From positions 1 through 6,044 of the forward strand of contig JAUXGY010000124.1 in assembly GCA_030621805.1 (NCBI GenBank): a stretch of 6,044 nt of DNA, in the 5' to 3' direction. Each line of letters opens with the position of its first letter. Position 1 is the first letter of the stretch. The notes under the pieces are model-generated. The model did not search any database. It worked only from the letters and a program-made list of their open reading frames with translations, and was not told where the DNA came from. This DNA comes from Kiritimatiellales bacterium. Its GTDB lineage: Bacteria > Verrucomicrobiota > Kiritimatiellia > Kiritimatiellales > Pontiellaceae. This document shows positions 1-5,938 of this stretch, in pieces. The translations under genes and the position numbers were made by a program.

Positions 1-221
1 CTTAGCTGGGCATGGGTGATGCCGGTATAGTTTTCAATAAATCCGCTGATGCGGAATCCAGGATTCATTAATTCCTGAAAGCGCCCGGTTACGATCCCCT
101 GCTCCATGCGCACCGCACCGATCTCGATGGCACGATCGCCCTGGTTCGGGGAAAGCCCGGTGGTCTCGAAGTCGAGCACCACCACGGTATCGGCAAGTTC
201 CAATGGTTCTTTTTCAGGCAT
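1..221 (-). CDS. DnaQ-like 3'-5' exonuclease (DEDDh family), N-terminal part only
   Basis: The gene runs off the left edge; 73 N-terminal residues are visible. Residues 12-24 read TVVVLDFETTGLS, the Exo I motif of DEDD exonucleases, with the two metal-binding acids at D17 and E19. It is followed by an IEIGAVRME strand and, at the window edge, GITHAQL, the segment that precedes Exo II in DnaQ and related proofreading or repair nucleases. The family removes nucleotides from DNA or RNA 3' ends using two metal ions. Exo II, Exo III and any C-terminal domains (polymerase, helicase, BRCT, GIY-YIG) lie outside, so it cannot be decided whether this is the Pol III epsilon subunit or a stand-alone or fused relative. 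The start is fixed by an in-frame TAA two codons upstream of the ATG, although no Shine-Dalgarno sequence is visible in the A-rich stretch before it. It lies 54 nt downstream of trpA on the same strand and may be read from the same transcript. Confidence 0.88.
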   Translation of the reverse strand, partial: MPEKEPLELADTVVVLDFETTGLSPNQGDRAIEIGAVRMEQGIVTGRFQELMNPGFRISGFIENYTGITHAQL

Positions 222-275
222 TTTTTATGAATGAGTGATCTTGGGTCGATTTTGAAATCAACCTATTTCCTGTAA

Positions 276-1082
276 TTAAATCCCTTTCACCGCAGCAACC
301 ATTTCAGCCACAAACGCCGCCGCATCGGCACGGCCCTGGGGCGTATGTGGACTGTTGTGAAATTTTTGCACAATCGCACTGCCGACGACGACGGCATCCG
401 AAAGCTGCGCCGCATCGCGCGCCTGCTCTGGGGTTCCGATGCCAAAGCCGAGCGCCACCGGATAGTTGGTTTTTTCCTTAATCCGCTCCACCAGCGCACC
501 GGCCCCTTCGGCCAGCTTGTCCTGCACGCCGGTGACGCCTTCACGCGAGACGCAGTAGACGAACCCGCTTGCACGCTTTACTATTTTTTCGATCCGTGCG
601 TCCGGCGTCGTTGGAGTCACCAGCTGGATAGCATTGAGGTTGTTTTGTTTTAAGGCCTGTCGATAGGGTCCTGCCTCTTCGAACGGAAGATCCAGCAACA
701 GGAACCCGTCGATTCCCGCCTGCGCCGAGGTCGTCATGGAGGCCTCGAAACCCCGCGCAAGCAGTGGATTCATATACGCATAGAAAATCATGGGGATCTC
801 GCTGCGTTTTCGGATTTTTTCGACGCATTCCATCACGCCATCGAAGGTTGATCCCGCTTCCAGAGCACGGGCCGCCGCCTCCTGATTTACATGACCGTCG
901 GCCAGAGGATCAGAAAAGGGAAGTCCCAGTTCCACCACATCCACTCCGGCATCCTCCAGACGCAATACGATGTCCACGGTGTCTTCAAGGTTGGGATCTC
1001 CAGCGGACAGATAGGCAATAAAACCTTTCTTTTCTTTCTTCTTCAGCTCGGCAAATTTTTGGTCGACGCGGGTTTTTTTCAT
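276..1082 (-). CDS. trpA: Tryptophan synthase alpha subunit
   Basis: TrpA cleaves indole-3-glycerol phosphate to indole and glyceraldehyde 3-phosphate in the cytoplasm; indole is channelled to TrpB, which condenses it with serine. The 268 residues match the usual length of this single-domain TIM barrel. The family signature is at residues 51-63 (ELGLPFSDPLADG): E51 and D62 correspond to catalytic Glu49 and Asp60 of the Salmonella enzyme. Also visible are YMNPLL (103-108) in the beta-contacting loop 2 region, SREGVTG (179-185) in loop 6, and the phosphate-binding GFGIGTPEQ (212-220) and GSAIV (234-238). The DGHVNQ after the signature is a minor departure from the common DGPTIQ. The start ATG lies 8 nt after the upstream aroG-pheA-like fusion gene and has an AGGGA ribosome site at 1088-1092 that overlaps that gene's stop codon, so coupled translation is likely. 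No trpB is in the window, which is unusual because trpB normally directly precedes trpA; it may lie elsewhere in the genome. Confidence 0.97.
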   Translation of the reverse strand: MKKTRVDQKFAELKKKEKKGFIAYLSAGDPNLEDTVDIVLRLEDAGVDVVELGLPFSDPLADGHVNQEAAARALEAGSTFDGVMECVEKIRKRSEIPMIFYAYMNPLLARGFEASMTTSAQAGIDGFLLLDLPFEEAGPYRQALKQNNLNAIQLVTPTTPDARIEKIVKRASGFVYCVSREGVTGVQDKLAEGAGALVERIKEKTNYPVALGFGIGTPEQARDAAQLSDAVVVGSAIVQKFHNSPHTPQGRADAAAFVAEMVAAVKGI

Positions 1083-1090
1083 GGAGATCC

Positions 1091-2182
1091 CTAGAGTTTA
1101 AACGATACATCGTCCAGACGATCTTCTTCCTGCTGGCGAATGGCCTCTTCGTGAATGGACTGCATGAGCTGGAGAACGAAGCCTTCGGAGAGGTCGAGCC
1201 CCGCTCCTTTTTCAACTCGATTGAGGACGATCTCCTGCCAGCGGTGTGGCTGGAGGGTCGACACCTGTTGCTCCGCTTTTAACGTGCCCATTTCTCGGAC
1301 AATCTCCATGCGTTGCCCCAACAGGTCAAGCAGCTGGCTATCGAGATCGTCAACACTTTCGCGCAACTCGCTCATGCGATTAATGAATACGACACTATCG
1401 CTTTGTTCGTGCGGCAACCTGAGATTTCCGACCATCGAAAGAAACTGGTCCGGCGTGAGTTGCTGCGCGGCGTCGCTGAGTGCGCTGGATGGATTGGGAT
1501 GCACTTCGACCATCAGACCGTCGAAGAGCAAGTCCATCGCTTCCTGCGCAATGGCGGGAATAAGTTCGGCCTTGCCGCAAATATGGCTGGGATCGCAGAC
1601 GAGCGGGATCTCCGGCATGAGCCGCTTGAGTTCGATGGGCATCTTCCAGTTGGGGGCATTGCGGTAGCGCATTTCCAGCGTAGAACTAAATCCACGATGA
1701 ATTGCGCCGAGCTTGGTAATTCCGGCGTTGGCCAGACGTTCAATCGCACCAATCCAGAGCCCAATATCGGCACTGATGGGATTCTTCACGAGAACGGGAA
1801 TATCCGTTCCCTTCAGAGCATCGGCAATGGCTTGCACCGAAAAGGGATTGGTGGTGGTACGCGCACCGACCCAAAGAACGTCCATTCCGAATTCGAGACA
1901 GGCCTCGACATGCGACGGTTCCGCAACCTCGGTACCTATCTTCAGACCGGTCTCCGCCCGCGCGTGATCCATCCATGCAAGCCCCTTGAGACCGACCCCT
2001 TCAAAACTACCGGGACGTGTGCGCGGCTTCCAAATGCCCGCACGCAGAAAACTAATCCCCTGCCCCGCCAATGCCTGCGCGGTTTCAAGCACCTGCGCCT
2101 GACTCTCGGCGCTGCACGGTCCCGCCGAAAGAAAAAATTTATCGATGGGGAATCCCCAATCTTGGAATCGTGCGCTGTCCAT
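1091..2182 (-). CDS. Bifunctional DAHP synthase (type I-beta) / chorismate mutase (AroQ type)
   Basis: This fusion combines the first step of the shikimate pathway (phosphoenolpyruvate + erythrose 4-phosphate to DAHP) with conversion of chorismate to prephenate. Residues 1 to about 258 form the TIM-barrel synthase of the KDO8P-synthase-like (type I-beta) class: GPCSAE (21-26), KPRTRPGSFEG (52-62), VKNP (132-135), IHRGF (161-165), CDPSH (196-200) and EVHPNP (226-231) followed by SDAAQQ. C23, H200, E226 and D237 are the expected metal ligands. Residues about 265-352 are an all-helical AroQ mutase: R274, R291, K302, R314 and Q351 have exactly the spacing of R11, R28, K39, R51 and Q88 of the E. 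coli P-protein mutase (aligned from memory); Ser84 corresponds to Ala347. Synthase-then-mutase order is known from Bacteroidota such as Porphyromonas gingivalis, where prephenate inhibits the synthase through the mutase domain, so the same feedback is inferred here. The gene begins on a TAATG overlap with the channel gene, with AGGAG 7 nt before the ATG. Confidence 0.95.
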   Translation of the reverse strand: MDSARFQDWGFPIDKFFLSAGPCSAESQAQVLETAQALAGQGISFLRAGIWKPRTRPGSFEGVGLKGLAWMDHARAETGLKIGTEVAEPSHVEACLEFGMDVLWVGARTTTNPFSVQAIADALKGTDIPVLVKNPISADIGLWIGAIERLANAGITKLGAIHRGFSSTLEMRYRNAPNWKMPIELKRLMPEIPLVCDPSHICGKAELIPAIAQEAMDLLFDGLMVEVHPNPSSALSDAAQQLTPDQFLSMVGNLRLPHEQSDSVVFINRMSELRESVDDLDSQLLDLLGQRMEIVREMGTLKAEQQVSTLQPHRWQEIVLNRVEKGAGLDLSEGFVLQLMQSIHEEAIRQQEEDRLDDVSFKL

Positions 2183-3438
2183 TATTCATCTCCTAAATAG
2201 CCTAGCTTCGTGAAATCAGAGCCGGTAGGTTCTTGGAAGACCTTCAAACCAAACTCGGGGATGGCCGCGAGAATGTGATCGAAGATATCGGCCTGAATGG
2301 CCTCATAGTTTGCCCACACCTTGTCGGAACTAAAAACATAAATTTCGATGGGCAGCCCCTGTGGCGTGGATTGAAGGTGGCGCACAAGGAAGGTCATGCC
2401 TTTGTGAATATTGGGATTGTTGCGTAGATATTCGACGAGATACGCCCGGAAGATGCCAAGATTGGTCTGGCGGCGGCCATTGATGATGGTGGCGGAAAGG
2501 TCGAGTCCACCCGCTTGGTTGTCGGCATCGATTTCGCTCTGGCGTTTTTCTACATACGCCTTGAGTAGTTCCATTTTGCGGAAATTTTCGAGCATGGTTT
2601 CGTCGGCAAAACGGACGGTGTTCATGTCGATGCAGATACTGCGCTTAATGCGCCGCCCGGCGGATTCGCTCATGCCGCGCCAGTTCTTGAAGGAGTCCGA
2701 GATGAGGGAATAGGTGGGGATGGTGCTGATGGTTTTGTCCCAGTTACGCACCTTGACCGTGTTAACGGCCACTTCAATGACATCGCCGTCGGCTCCATAT
2801 TTGGGCATTTCAATCCAGTCGCCCTCGCGCACCATGTCGTTTGCACCGAGCTGGATACCGGCCACAAAGCCGAGGATGGTATCCTTGAAAATCAGCATGG
2901 TCACAGCGGTCAACCCGCCCAGCAGGCTAACGAGTCCCCACGGCTCCTTTCCCAGCAAAACAGAAATAATAAAAACAGCCGCTAGCAGATAGTTTACAAT
3001 GACCAGCGACTGAATCAGCGGCAGAATGGGCCTGCGCTGCTGGTTGTCGCCTTGCCGATAAACTTTCACGATGGTGTTCAGAAAGGCTTCAATGGCGCGG
3101 GCTCCCGTCAGGATGACCAGTGCAAAAACAAACCGGTTAAGGATCGAAAACCCAGCCGGCAAGATCGTTCGGTCGAGGCAGAGCAGGATAAACGTCAGAG
3201 GAATCAGGCGCAGGAATCGTTGAAATACGCCGGCCTCCATCAAAGCATCGTCCCACTGGTTGGAGGTTTTTTCGGTAAGTTTGTGGATAACCTTTAGCAA
3301 ATAATTGCGCAGAACCCAGTAGACTAGATAGGCCCCAAGGACAACCAGCACCATGAATGAGACCAGCGCCAGTTCGTCAGAAAATGGTTCGGAAACACCC
3401 AACGAAACCATAAATTCTTCTATTGTTTTTAGTAACAT
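2182..3438 (-). CDS. ybdG: YbdG/MscM-type mechanosensitive ion channel (MscS family)
   Basis: Inner-membrane channel expected to open under membrane tension during hypo-osmotic shock and release solutes. The 418 residues match E. coli YbdG (about 415) along nearly the whole length, as recalled: the pore helix region AVTMLIFKDTILGFVAGIQL (178-197), the beta domain GDWIEMPKYGADGDVIEV (206-223) and TVKVRNWDKTISTIPTYSL (227-245), then SDSFKNW (247-253), GRRIKRSI (261-268), RAYLVEYLRNNPNI (331-344) and IQADIFDHI (381-389). Hydrophobic segments at about 24-44, 75-90, 98-116, 142-162 and 168-196 give the five-helix topology of the YbdG branch rather than the three of MscS. The ATG has TAGGA 8 nt upstream. 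It is first of three tightly packed genes, followed by aromatic amino acid genes with a 1-nt overlap; no functional reason for that pairing is obvious, and simple co-transcription is possible. Confidence 0.95.
   Translation of the reverse strand: MLLKTIEEFMVSLGVSEPFSDELALVSFMVLVVLGAYLVYWVLRNYLLKVIHKLTEKTSNQWDDALMEAGVFQRFLRLIPLTFILLCLDRTILPAGFSILNRFVFALVILTGARAIEAFLNTIVKVYRQGDNQQRRPILPLIQSLVIVNYLLAAVFIISVLLGKEPWGLVSLLGGLTAVTMLIFKDTILGFVAGIQLGANDMVREGDWIEMPKYGADGDVIEVAVNTVKVRNWDKTISTIPTYSLISDSFKNWRGMSESAGRRIKRSICIDMNTVRFADETMLENFRKMELLKAYVEKRQSEIDADNQAGGLDLSATIINGRRQTNLGIFRAYLVEYLRNNPNIHKGMTFLVRHLQSTPQGLPIEIYVFSSDKVWANYEAIQADIFDHILAAIPEFGLKVFQEPTGSDFTKLGYLGDE
2190..2194 (-). promoter_or_regulatory. 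Ribosome binding site inside the channel gene, serving the TAATG-coupled fusion gene
   Basis: AGGAG on the minus strand, 7 nt before the ATG at 2182 and within the last codons of the channel gene. The stop codon TAA of the channel and the ATG of the next gene share one A. A ribosome finishing the channel would be placed directly at the next start, so translational coupling is likely. Confidence 0.75.
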
Positions 3439-3467
3439 AGATTCAATCCTATTAAATGAAGTCGGGC

Positions 3468-3496
3468 ATCATAGCGGCTCGATCCAAGGTTTACAG
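3468..3496 (-). promoter_or_regulatory. Candidate sigma70-type promoter for the channel-aro-trpA operon
   Basis: In the 72-nt gap upstream of the channel gene the minus strand carries TATGAT (3468-3473, five of six matches to the -10 consensus). Exactly 17 nt upstream is CTGTAA (3491-3496, three of six matches to the -35 consensus). Transcription would start near 3460 and leave a leader of about 20 nt that contains the ribosome site. The -35 is weak, and no terminator separates this site from the upstream phosphoesterase gene, so read-through from that gene is also possible. Confidence 0.35.
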
Positions 3497-3510
3497 CTTC
3501 TTTGAAAAAT

Positions 3511-4014
3511 TTATCCGCACGGCTCCACCACCAGTTTTCCGCTGGTTAGATCGAGAATGGCACAGGTGTTCGGTGCCCCCCGTCCGGCGGTGCCGGGATT
3601 GATGCATCGCGTGGATCCGATTGTGCGGTCGTGAACCTCGTGGGAGTGGCCAGAAAAGACAAAGTCATAGGTGCTGGAAGAGATGGTTTTATGAAAGCGG
3701 ACCTGGTCGTCGCTATGCAACAGGGCGACCCTGCACCCGTCTAGCTCCACTTCGCCGAATCGCCCCAACAACTGCACCCCTAGGTTAGCCGGGAAGAATT
3801 TCCAGTCGGAGGAATAGAGATCGACGTTGCCGAATACGGCATAGACCGGCACATCCAAAGGATGAAAAACCGAGGCCAGTTCAGCGAGTATATCGGAGCT
3901 TCCAATATCGCCGCAGTGCAACACGGTACCCACCCCGGTCGCCGAGAAAATGCGAGCCGCCGTTGCGGTTGCGGGAATATTTCCGTGCGTATCGGATAGG
4001 ATTCCAATTTTCAT
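3511..4014 (-). CDS. YfcE/MJ0936-family metallophosphoesterase
   Basis: Small cytoplasmic phosphodiesterase of the calcineurin-like superfamily with a two-metal (often Mn) site; the physiological substrate is not known for most members. Metal-binding motifs appear in order in the 167 residues: SDTHGN (7-12, D8 and H10), GD (35-36), GNVD (62-65, N63), H100 in LLHSDD, GHSH (122-125), then the family's NPGTAGRG segment near the C terminus. The usual motif around the fourth ligand is HG; here it is HS, which keeps the histidine and changes only its neighbour. The start is set at the ATG at 4014: a strong AAAGGAG lies 4 nt upstream and the protein then begins directly with MKIGILSDTHGN, as family members do. 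A further in-frame ATG 27 nt upstream would add nine residues but would place the ribosome site inside the gene. It is divergent from argC, and the channel gene follows 72 nt downstream. Confidence 0.93.
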   Translation of the reverse strand: MKIGILSDTHGNIPATATAARIFSATGVGTVLHCGDIGSSDILAELASVFHPLDVPVYAVFGNVDLYSSDWKFFPANLGVQLLGRFGEVELDGCRVALLHSDDQVRFHKTISSSTYDFVFSGHSHEVHDRTIGSTRCINPGTAGRGAPNTCAILDLTSGKLVVEPCG

Positions 4015-4129
4015 GGCACTCCTTTTACCGGAGAAGCCCACTTACGCAAAGTAAGTTCCGCCAATTTAGTGTCGATTAGCAGGCAGGGGTGGTTTAATTT
4101 TCGCGAACGTTTTTATTGAGGAGTGAATC
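4015..4129. promoter_or_regulatory. Divergent intergenic region between the phosphoesterase gene and argC
   Basis: These 115 nt must hold the start signals for both divergent genes. On the minus strand TCGACA (4070-4075, five of six matches to a -35) stands 16 nt from a poor -10, TACTTT (4048-4053). No convincing plus-strand promoter is visible by eye. The last part carries a strong ribosome site for argC, GAGGAG at 4118-4123, 6 nt before the ATG. A short perfect inverted repeat, ACTTAC-GCAAA-GTAAGT, occupies 4040-4056; it overlaps the weak -10 and could be a small operator or chance. No ArgR-type box is recognisable. Confidence 0.45.
4019..4025 (-). promoter_or_regulatory. Ribosome binding site deciding the phosphoesterase start
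   Basis: AAAGGAG on the minus strand, 4 nt before the ATG at 4014. It favours this start over the in-frame ATG at 4041, which would put the site within coding sequence. Confidence 0.75.
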
Positions 4130-5179
4130 ATGATCAAGGCAAAGATTGTTGGAGCAGGCGGCTATGGCGGCGTGGGGATCACGGAGCTGTTGTTGCGGCA
4201 TCCCGAAACAGAAATCGGTTGCCTGGTGAGCCTATCGGATACCGGACGAAAAATGAGTGAGGTCTTCCCCCACCTGCGGGGATTCTGCGACGAGGTGATT
4301 GTTTCGCCGGACGATCCAAAAACGAAGGAAGCCTACGACGTGGTCTTTTTTTCAACCCCCGACGGGGTCGGAATGCAAGCGGCAGGCGAGGAGCTCGAGC
4401 GCGGAGCTCGAGTGATCGACTACAGCGGAGACTTTCGTTTTAACACGCTGGAGCAGTACGCCGAATATGCCGAATTTATCGGCCTCGACCCTGTCCATAA
4501 ATCCCCCGCATTACTCACGGAAACCGTCTACGGCCTCCCGGAGTTGCACGAAATCGGTGGCTCCCAGATGTTGGTCGGCAACCCCGGTTGCTTTGCCGTG
4601 AGTTGCATCATGGGACTAGCTCCGGCGGTTGCTGCGGGAATCATCGATGTGAAAAGCATCATCTGCGACTGTAAAACCGGCGTTTCCGGCGCGGGCAAGA
4701 AGCCCAGTGCGGCGTTTCACTACCCCAACCGCTACGACAACATGAACGCCTACAAACTGACCGGGCACCAGCACGTCGTCGAGGTGGAGCAGGAACTGAG
4801 CGCGCTAGCCGCCGACGATGTTCAGATCACCTTTACCGCCCAAGTGGTTCCGGTTTGCCGGGGAATCATGTCGAGCCTCTATGCCACGCTTGATGGACAG
4901 ACGGCAGGTGAGGTGCTCGAAATCTATCGTGATTTCAATAAAAACAACCCTTTTATACGCATACAGGACGCCCAGACTCCTGCTAGCATTGCCGATGTGC
5001 GGGGCACGAACTATTGCAACTTGACTGTGGATGTGGACGCACGAAACAACCGACTTCGGGTGATCTCGCACATCGATAACCTGATGAAAGGCCAGGCTGG
5101 CAATGCACTGCAAAACATGAATCTGATGTTTGGATTAGATTCTGGCACGGGACTTGCGATTCCAGGACAGTATCCATAA
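4130..5179 (+). CDS. argC: N-acetyl-gamma-glutamyl-phosphate reductase
   Basis: NADPH-dependent reductase of arginine biosynthesis, converting N-acetylglutamyl phosphate to N-acetylglutamate semialdehyde in the cytoplasm. The 349 residues are the full length of the common ArgC type. The N-terminal dinucleotide-binding motif is GAGGYGGVG (8-16). SGDFR (99-103) and YGLPEL (134-139) are family segments. GNPGCF (150-155) carries the catalytic cysteine C154. KTGVSGAGKKP (182-192) is the substrate loop, and GHQHVVEVEQEL (212-223) contains the likely catalytic histidine, H215. The C-terminal part has VPVCRGIMSSLYA and the NLMKGQAGNALQNMNLMFG end of the Rossmann-fold dimer domain. The start has GAGGAG 6 nt upstream. 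None of argJ, argB or argD flanks it, so arginine genes appear scattered; the next gene starts 26 nt downstream and could share the transcript. Confidence 0.97.
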   Translation: MIKAKIVGAGGYGGVGITELLLRHPETEIGCLVSLSDTGRKMSEVFPHLRGFCDEVIVSPDDPKTKEAYDVVFFSTPDGVGMQAAGEELERGARVIDYSGDFRFNTLEQYAEYAEFIGLDPVHKSPALLTETVYGLPELHEIGGSQMLVGNPGCFAVSCIMGLAPAVAAGIIDVKSIICDCKTGVSGAGKKPSAAFHYPNRYDNMNAYKLTGHQHVVEVEQELSALAADDVQITFTAQVVPVCRGIMSSLYATLDGQTAGEVLEIYRDFNKNNPFIRIQDAQTPASIADVRGTNYCNLTVDVDARNNRLRVISHIDNLMKGQAGNALQNMNLMFGLDSGTGLAIPGQYP

Positions 5180-5205
5180 AGGATATAAAGTTCTGGAAAG
5201 CAACG

Positions 5206-5784
5206 ATGAATAAATTTGTTAAAATGGCAGCAGCAGGGGTAGCCATCGCAGGATATATTTTAATCTTGCGCTACGTCGCTCCCAGCCGCGAACCCTATTT
5301 TATCATAGGGATTGCCCTGATTGGCCTTATGGCTTGGCTGTACGGCATTGTTACCGGCTTAACATCGGCCTTGTTACTAATTCCCGCCACACACTATATC
5401 TACAACCAGTTTGATATATCCACTAGCTACCTTTCATTTGCTTCATCTCCCGCCTATATTTCGGTCGAGGTTCTTGCAGCGGTCATGCTCGGTCGACTTC
5501 GCCAAACCAACTTAATCTTGTCGCAAAAAGAGACCTTTCTTGCTGAAGCGAATGAAAACTTGCAACGAGTCCTTCTGCAGGTCCGCGAACTTGGAGGCAT
5601 CCACTGCCTTTGCTCTTCCTGCAAAAAAATACTTTCCGACCAAGGAGATTGGCTGGAGATCGATCATTACCTGAAGGAGAAAACCAAGATGGAGTTTAGC
5701 CACGGCATCTGTTCCGACTGTGCAAAGGAATATGGTATGGCACCAGCCTCCAAAACCCCGGAGTTCGAGACCACCAACCCATAA
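5206..5784 (+). CDS. Small membrane protein with coiled-coil linker and CxxC/CxxC C-terminal tail; function unknown
   Basis: A 192-residue protein with three visible parts. Residues about 8-95 are hydrophobic, with likely membrane helices near 8-22, 31-48, 50-66 and 83-96; the AWLYGIVTGLTSALLL pattern (43-58) recalls the sensor membrane domains MASE1 and DUF4118 (KdpD-like), as a resemblance only. Residues about 97-129 are polar and heptad-like, resembling the signalling helix of sensor kinases. The tail (about 130-177) has C136-x2-C139, KKI, W149, then H166-G-I-C169-x2-C172, plus C134: a likely zinc-binding module. Very similar tails (the pattern CxxCKKI...W..IE.Y......FSHGICP.C) are known from memory at the ends of PAS, receiver and histidine-kinase proteins. 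Here no PAS, receiver, kinase or cyclase domain is present, so the protein looks like a membrane anchor joined directly to the tail. The ATG has GGAAAG 5 nt upstream. Its codon use looks less G+C-rich than argC's. A sensory or scaffold role is inferred only. Confidence 0.85.
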   Translation: MNKFVKMAAAGVAIAGYILILRYVAPSREPYFIIGIALIGLMAWLYGIVTGLTSALLLIPATHYIYNQFDISTSYLSFASSPAYISVEVLAAVMLGRLRQTNLILSQKETFLAEANENLQRVLLQVRELGGIHCLCSSCKKILSDQGDWLEIDHYLKEKTKMEFSHGICSDCAKEYGMAPASKTPEFETTNP

Positions 5785-5817
5785 AAAAACCTGCTATCAT
5801 TAACGATAACAGGGTTT
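5783..5817 (-). terminator. Rho-independent terminator of the minus-strand tRNA-Asn
   Basis: Read on the minus strand, arms at 5805-5817 and 5787-5798 form a stem of about 11 base pairs (one C-A mismatch and one bulged G) around a 6-nt loop. The stem is followed by seven T's (5783-5789). It lies just past the CCA end of the tRNA fragment, so it is probably the tRNA gene's original terminator. On the plus strand the hairpin is followed by AAAA and not T's, so it is a weak terminator for the convergent membrane-protein gene. The T run overlaps that gene's stop codon at 5782-5784. Confidence 0.75.
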
Positions 5818-5822
5818 AAAAG

Positions 5823-5875
5823 TGGCTCCTGCGGTAGGACTCGAACCTACAACCAAGTGATTAACAGTCACTTGC
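5823..5875 (-). tRNA. tRNA-Asn(GUU), truncated: 3' 53 nucleotides only
   Basis: On the minus strand the sequence gives GC of the D stem (positions 24-25), a perfect anticodon stem AGTGA/TCACT around the loop CTGTTAA with anticodon GTT at 5863-5865, then a GTAGG-TTCGAGT-CCTAC T arm, the acceptor 3' strand CGCAGGA, discriminator G and encoded CCA at 5823-5825. The matching acceptor 5' strand TCCTGCG and nearly all of the D arm are absent: upstream of 5875 the sequence is AT-rich and unlike tRNA, and no TCCTGCG occurs on the minus strand in the remaining 169 nt. The fragment cannot fold into a working tRNA and has lost its own promoter. A 3' tRNA fragment with its terminator still beside it is the classic remnant left at one end of an element that integrated into a tRNA gene. 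Confidence 0.88.
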
Positions 5876-5938
5876 CAAATTTTAAATTTCCCTTTCTTTT
5901 ATATGTTTATTTCCAGATAAATCGAATTTATTTGGCAA
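5872..5938. repeat. Inverted repeat at the tRNA/element junction
   Basis: TTGCCAAAT at 5872-5880 is repeated exactly as its reverse complement ATTTGGCAA at 5930-5938, with 49 nt between. With a 3-nt gap the match extends loosely into the flanking AAATTT tracts. The left arm overlaps the broken edge of the tRNA sequence at 5875. A partly similar TTTGGATTT follows at 5942-5950. The repeats could be integrase or excisionase binding sites or a hairpin; chance in AT-rich DNA is also possible. Confidence 0.5.

Noticed and set aside
222..275. Terminator between trpA and the exonuclease gene
   Set aside because: Only a 4-bp GATT/AATC hairpin without a following T run on the minus strand; too weak to call.
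1313..2200. Long open frame on the plus strand (295 codons), and another at 1155-1667
   Set aside because: Both lie antisense to the DAHP synthase-mutase gene, have no ribosome site and give low-complexity, Arg/Pro-rich or unrecognisable proteins; they are shadows of the real gene.
4015..4129. ArgR operator (ARG box) upstream of argC
   Set aside because: No pair of TGAAT...ATTCA-like palindromes is present; only an isolated GTGAATC near the ribosome site.
4391..4412. Duplicated GAGCTCGAG within argC
   Set aside because: Two 9-nt copies separated by 4 nt, in different reading frames, encoding an ordinary Glu/Arg-rich helix of ArgC; there is no sign of an expansion or regulatory role.
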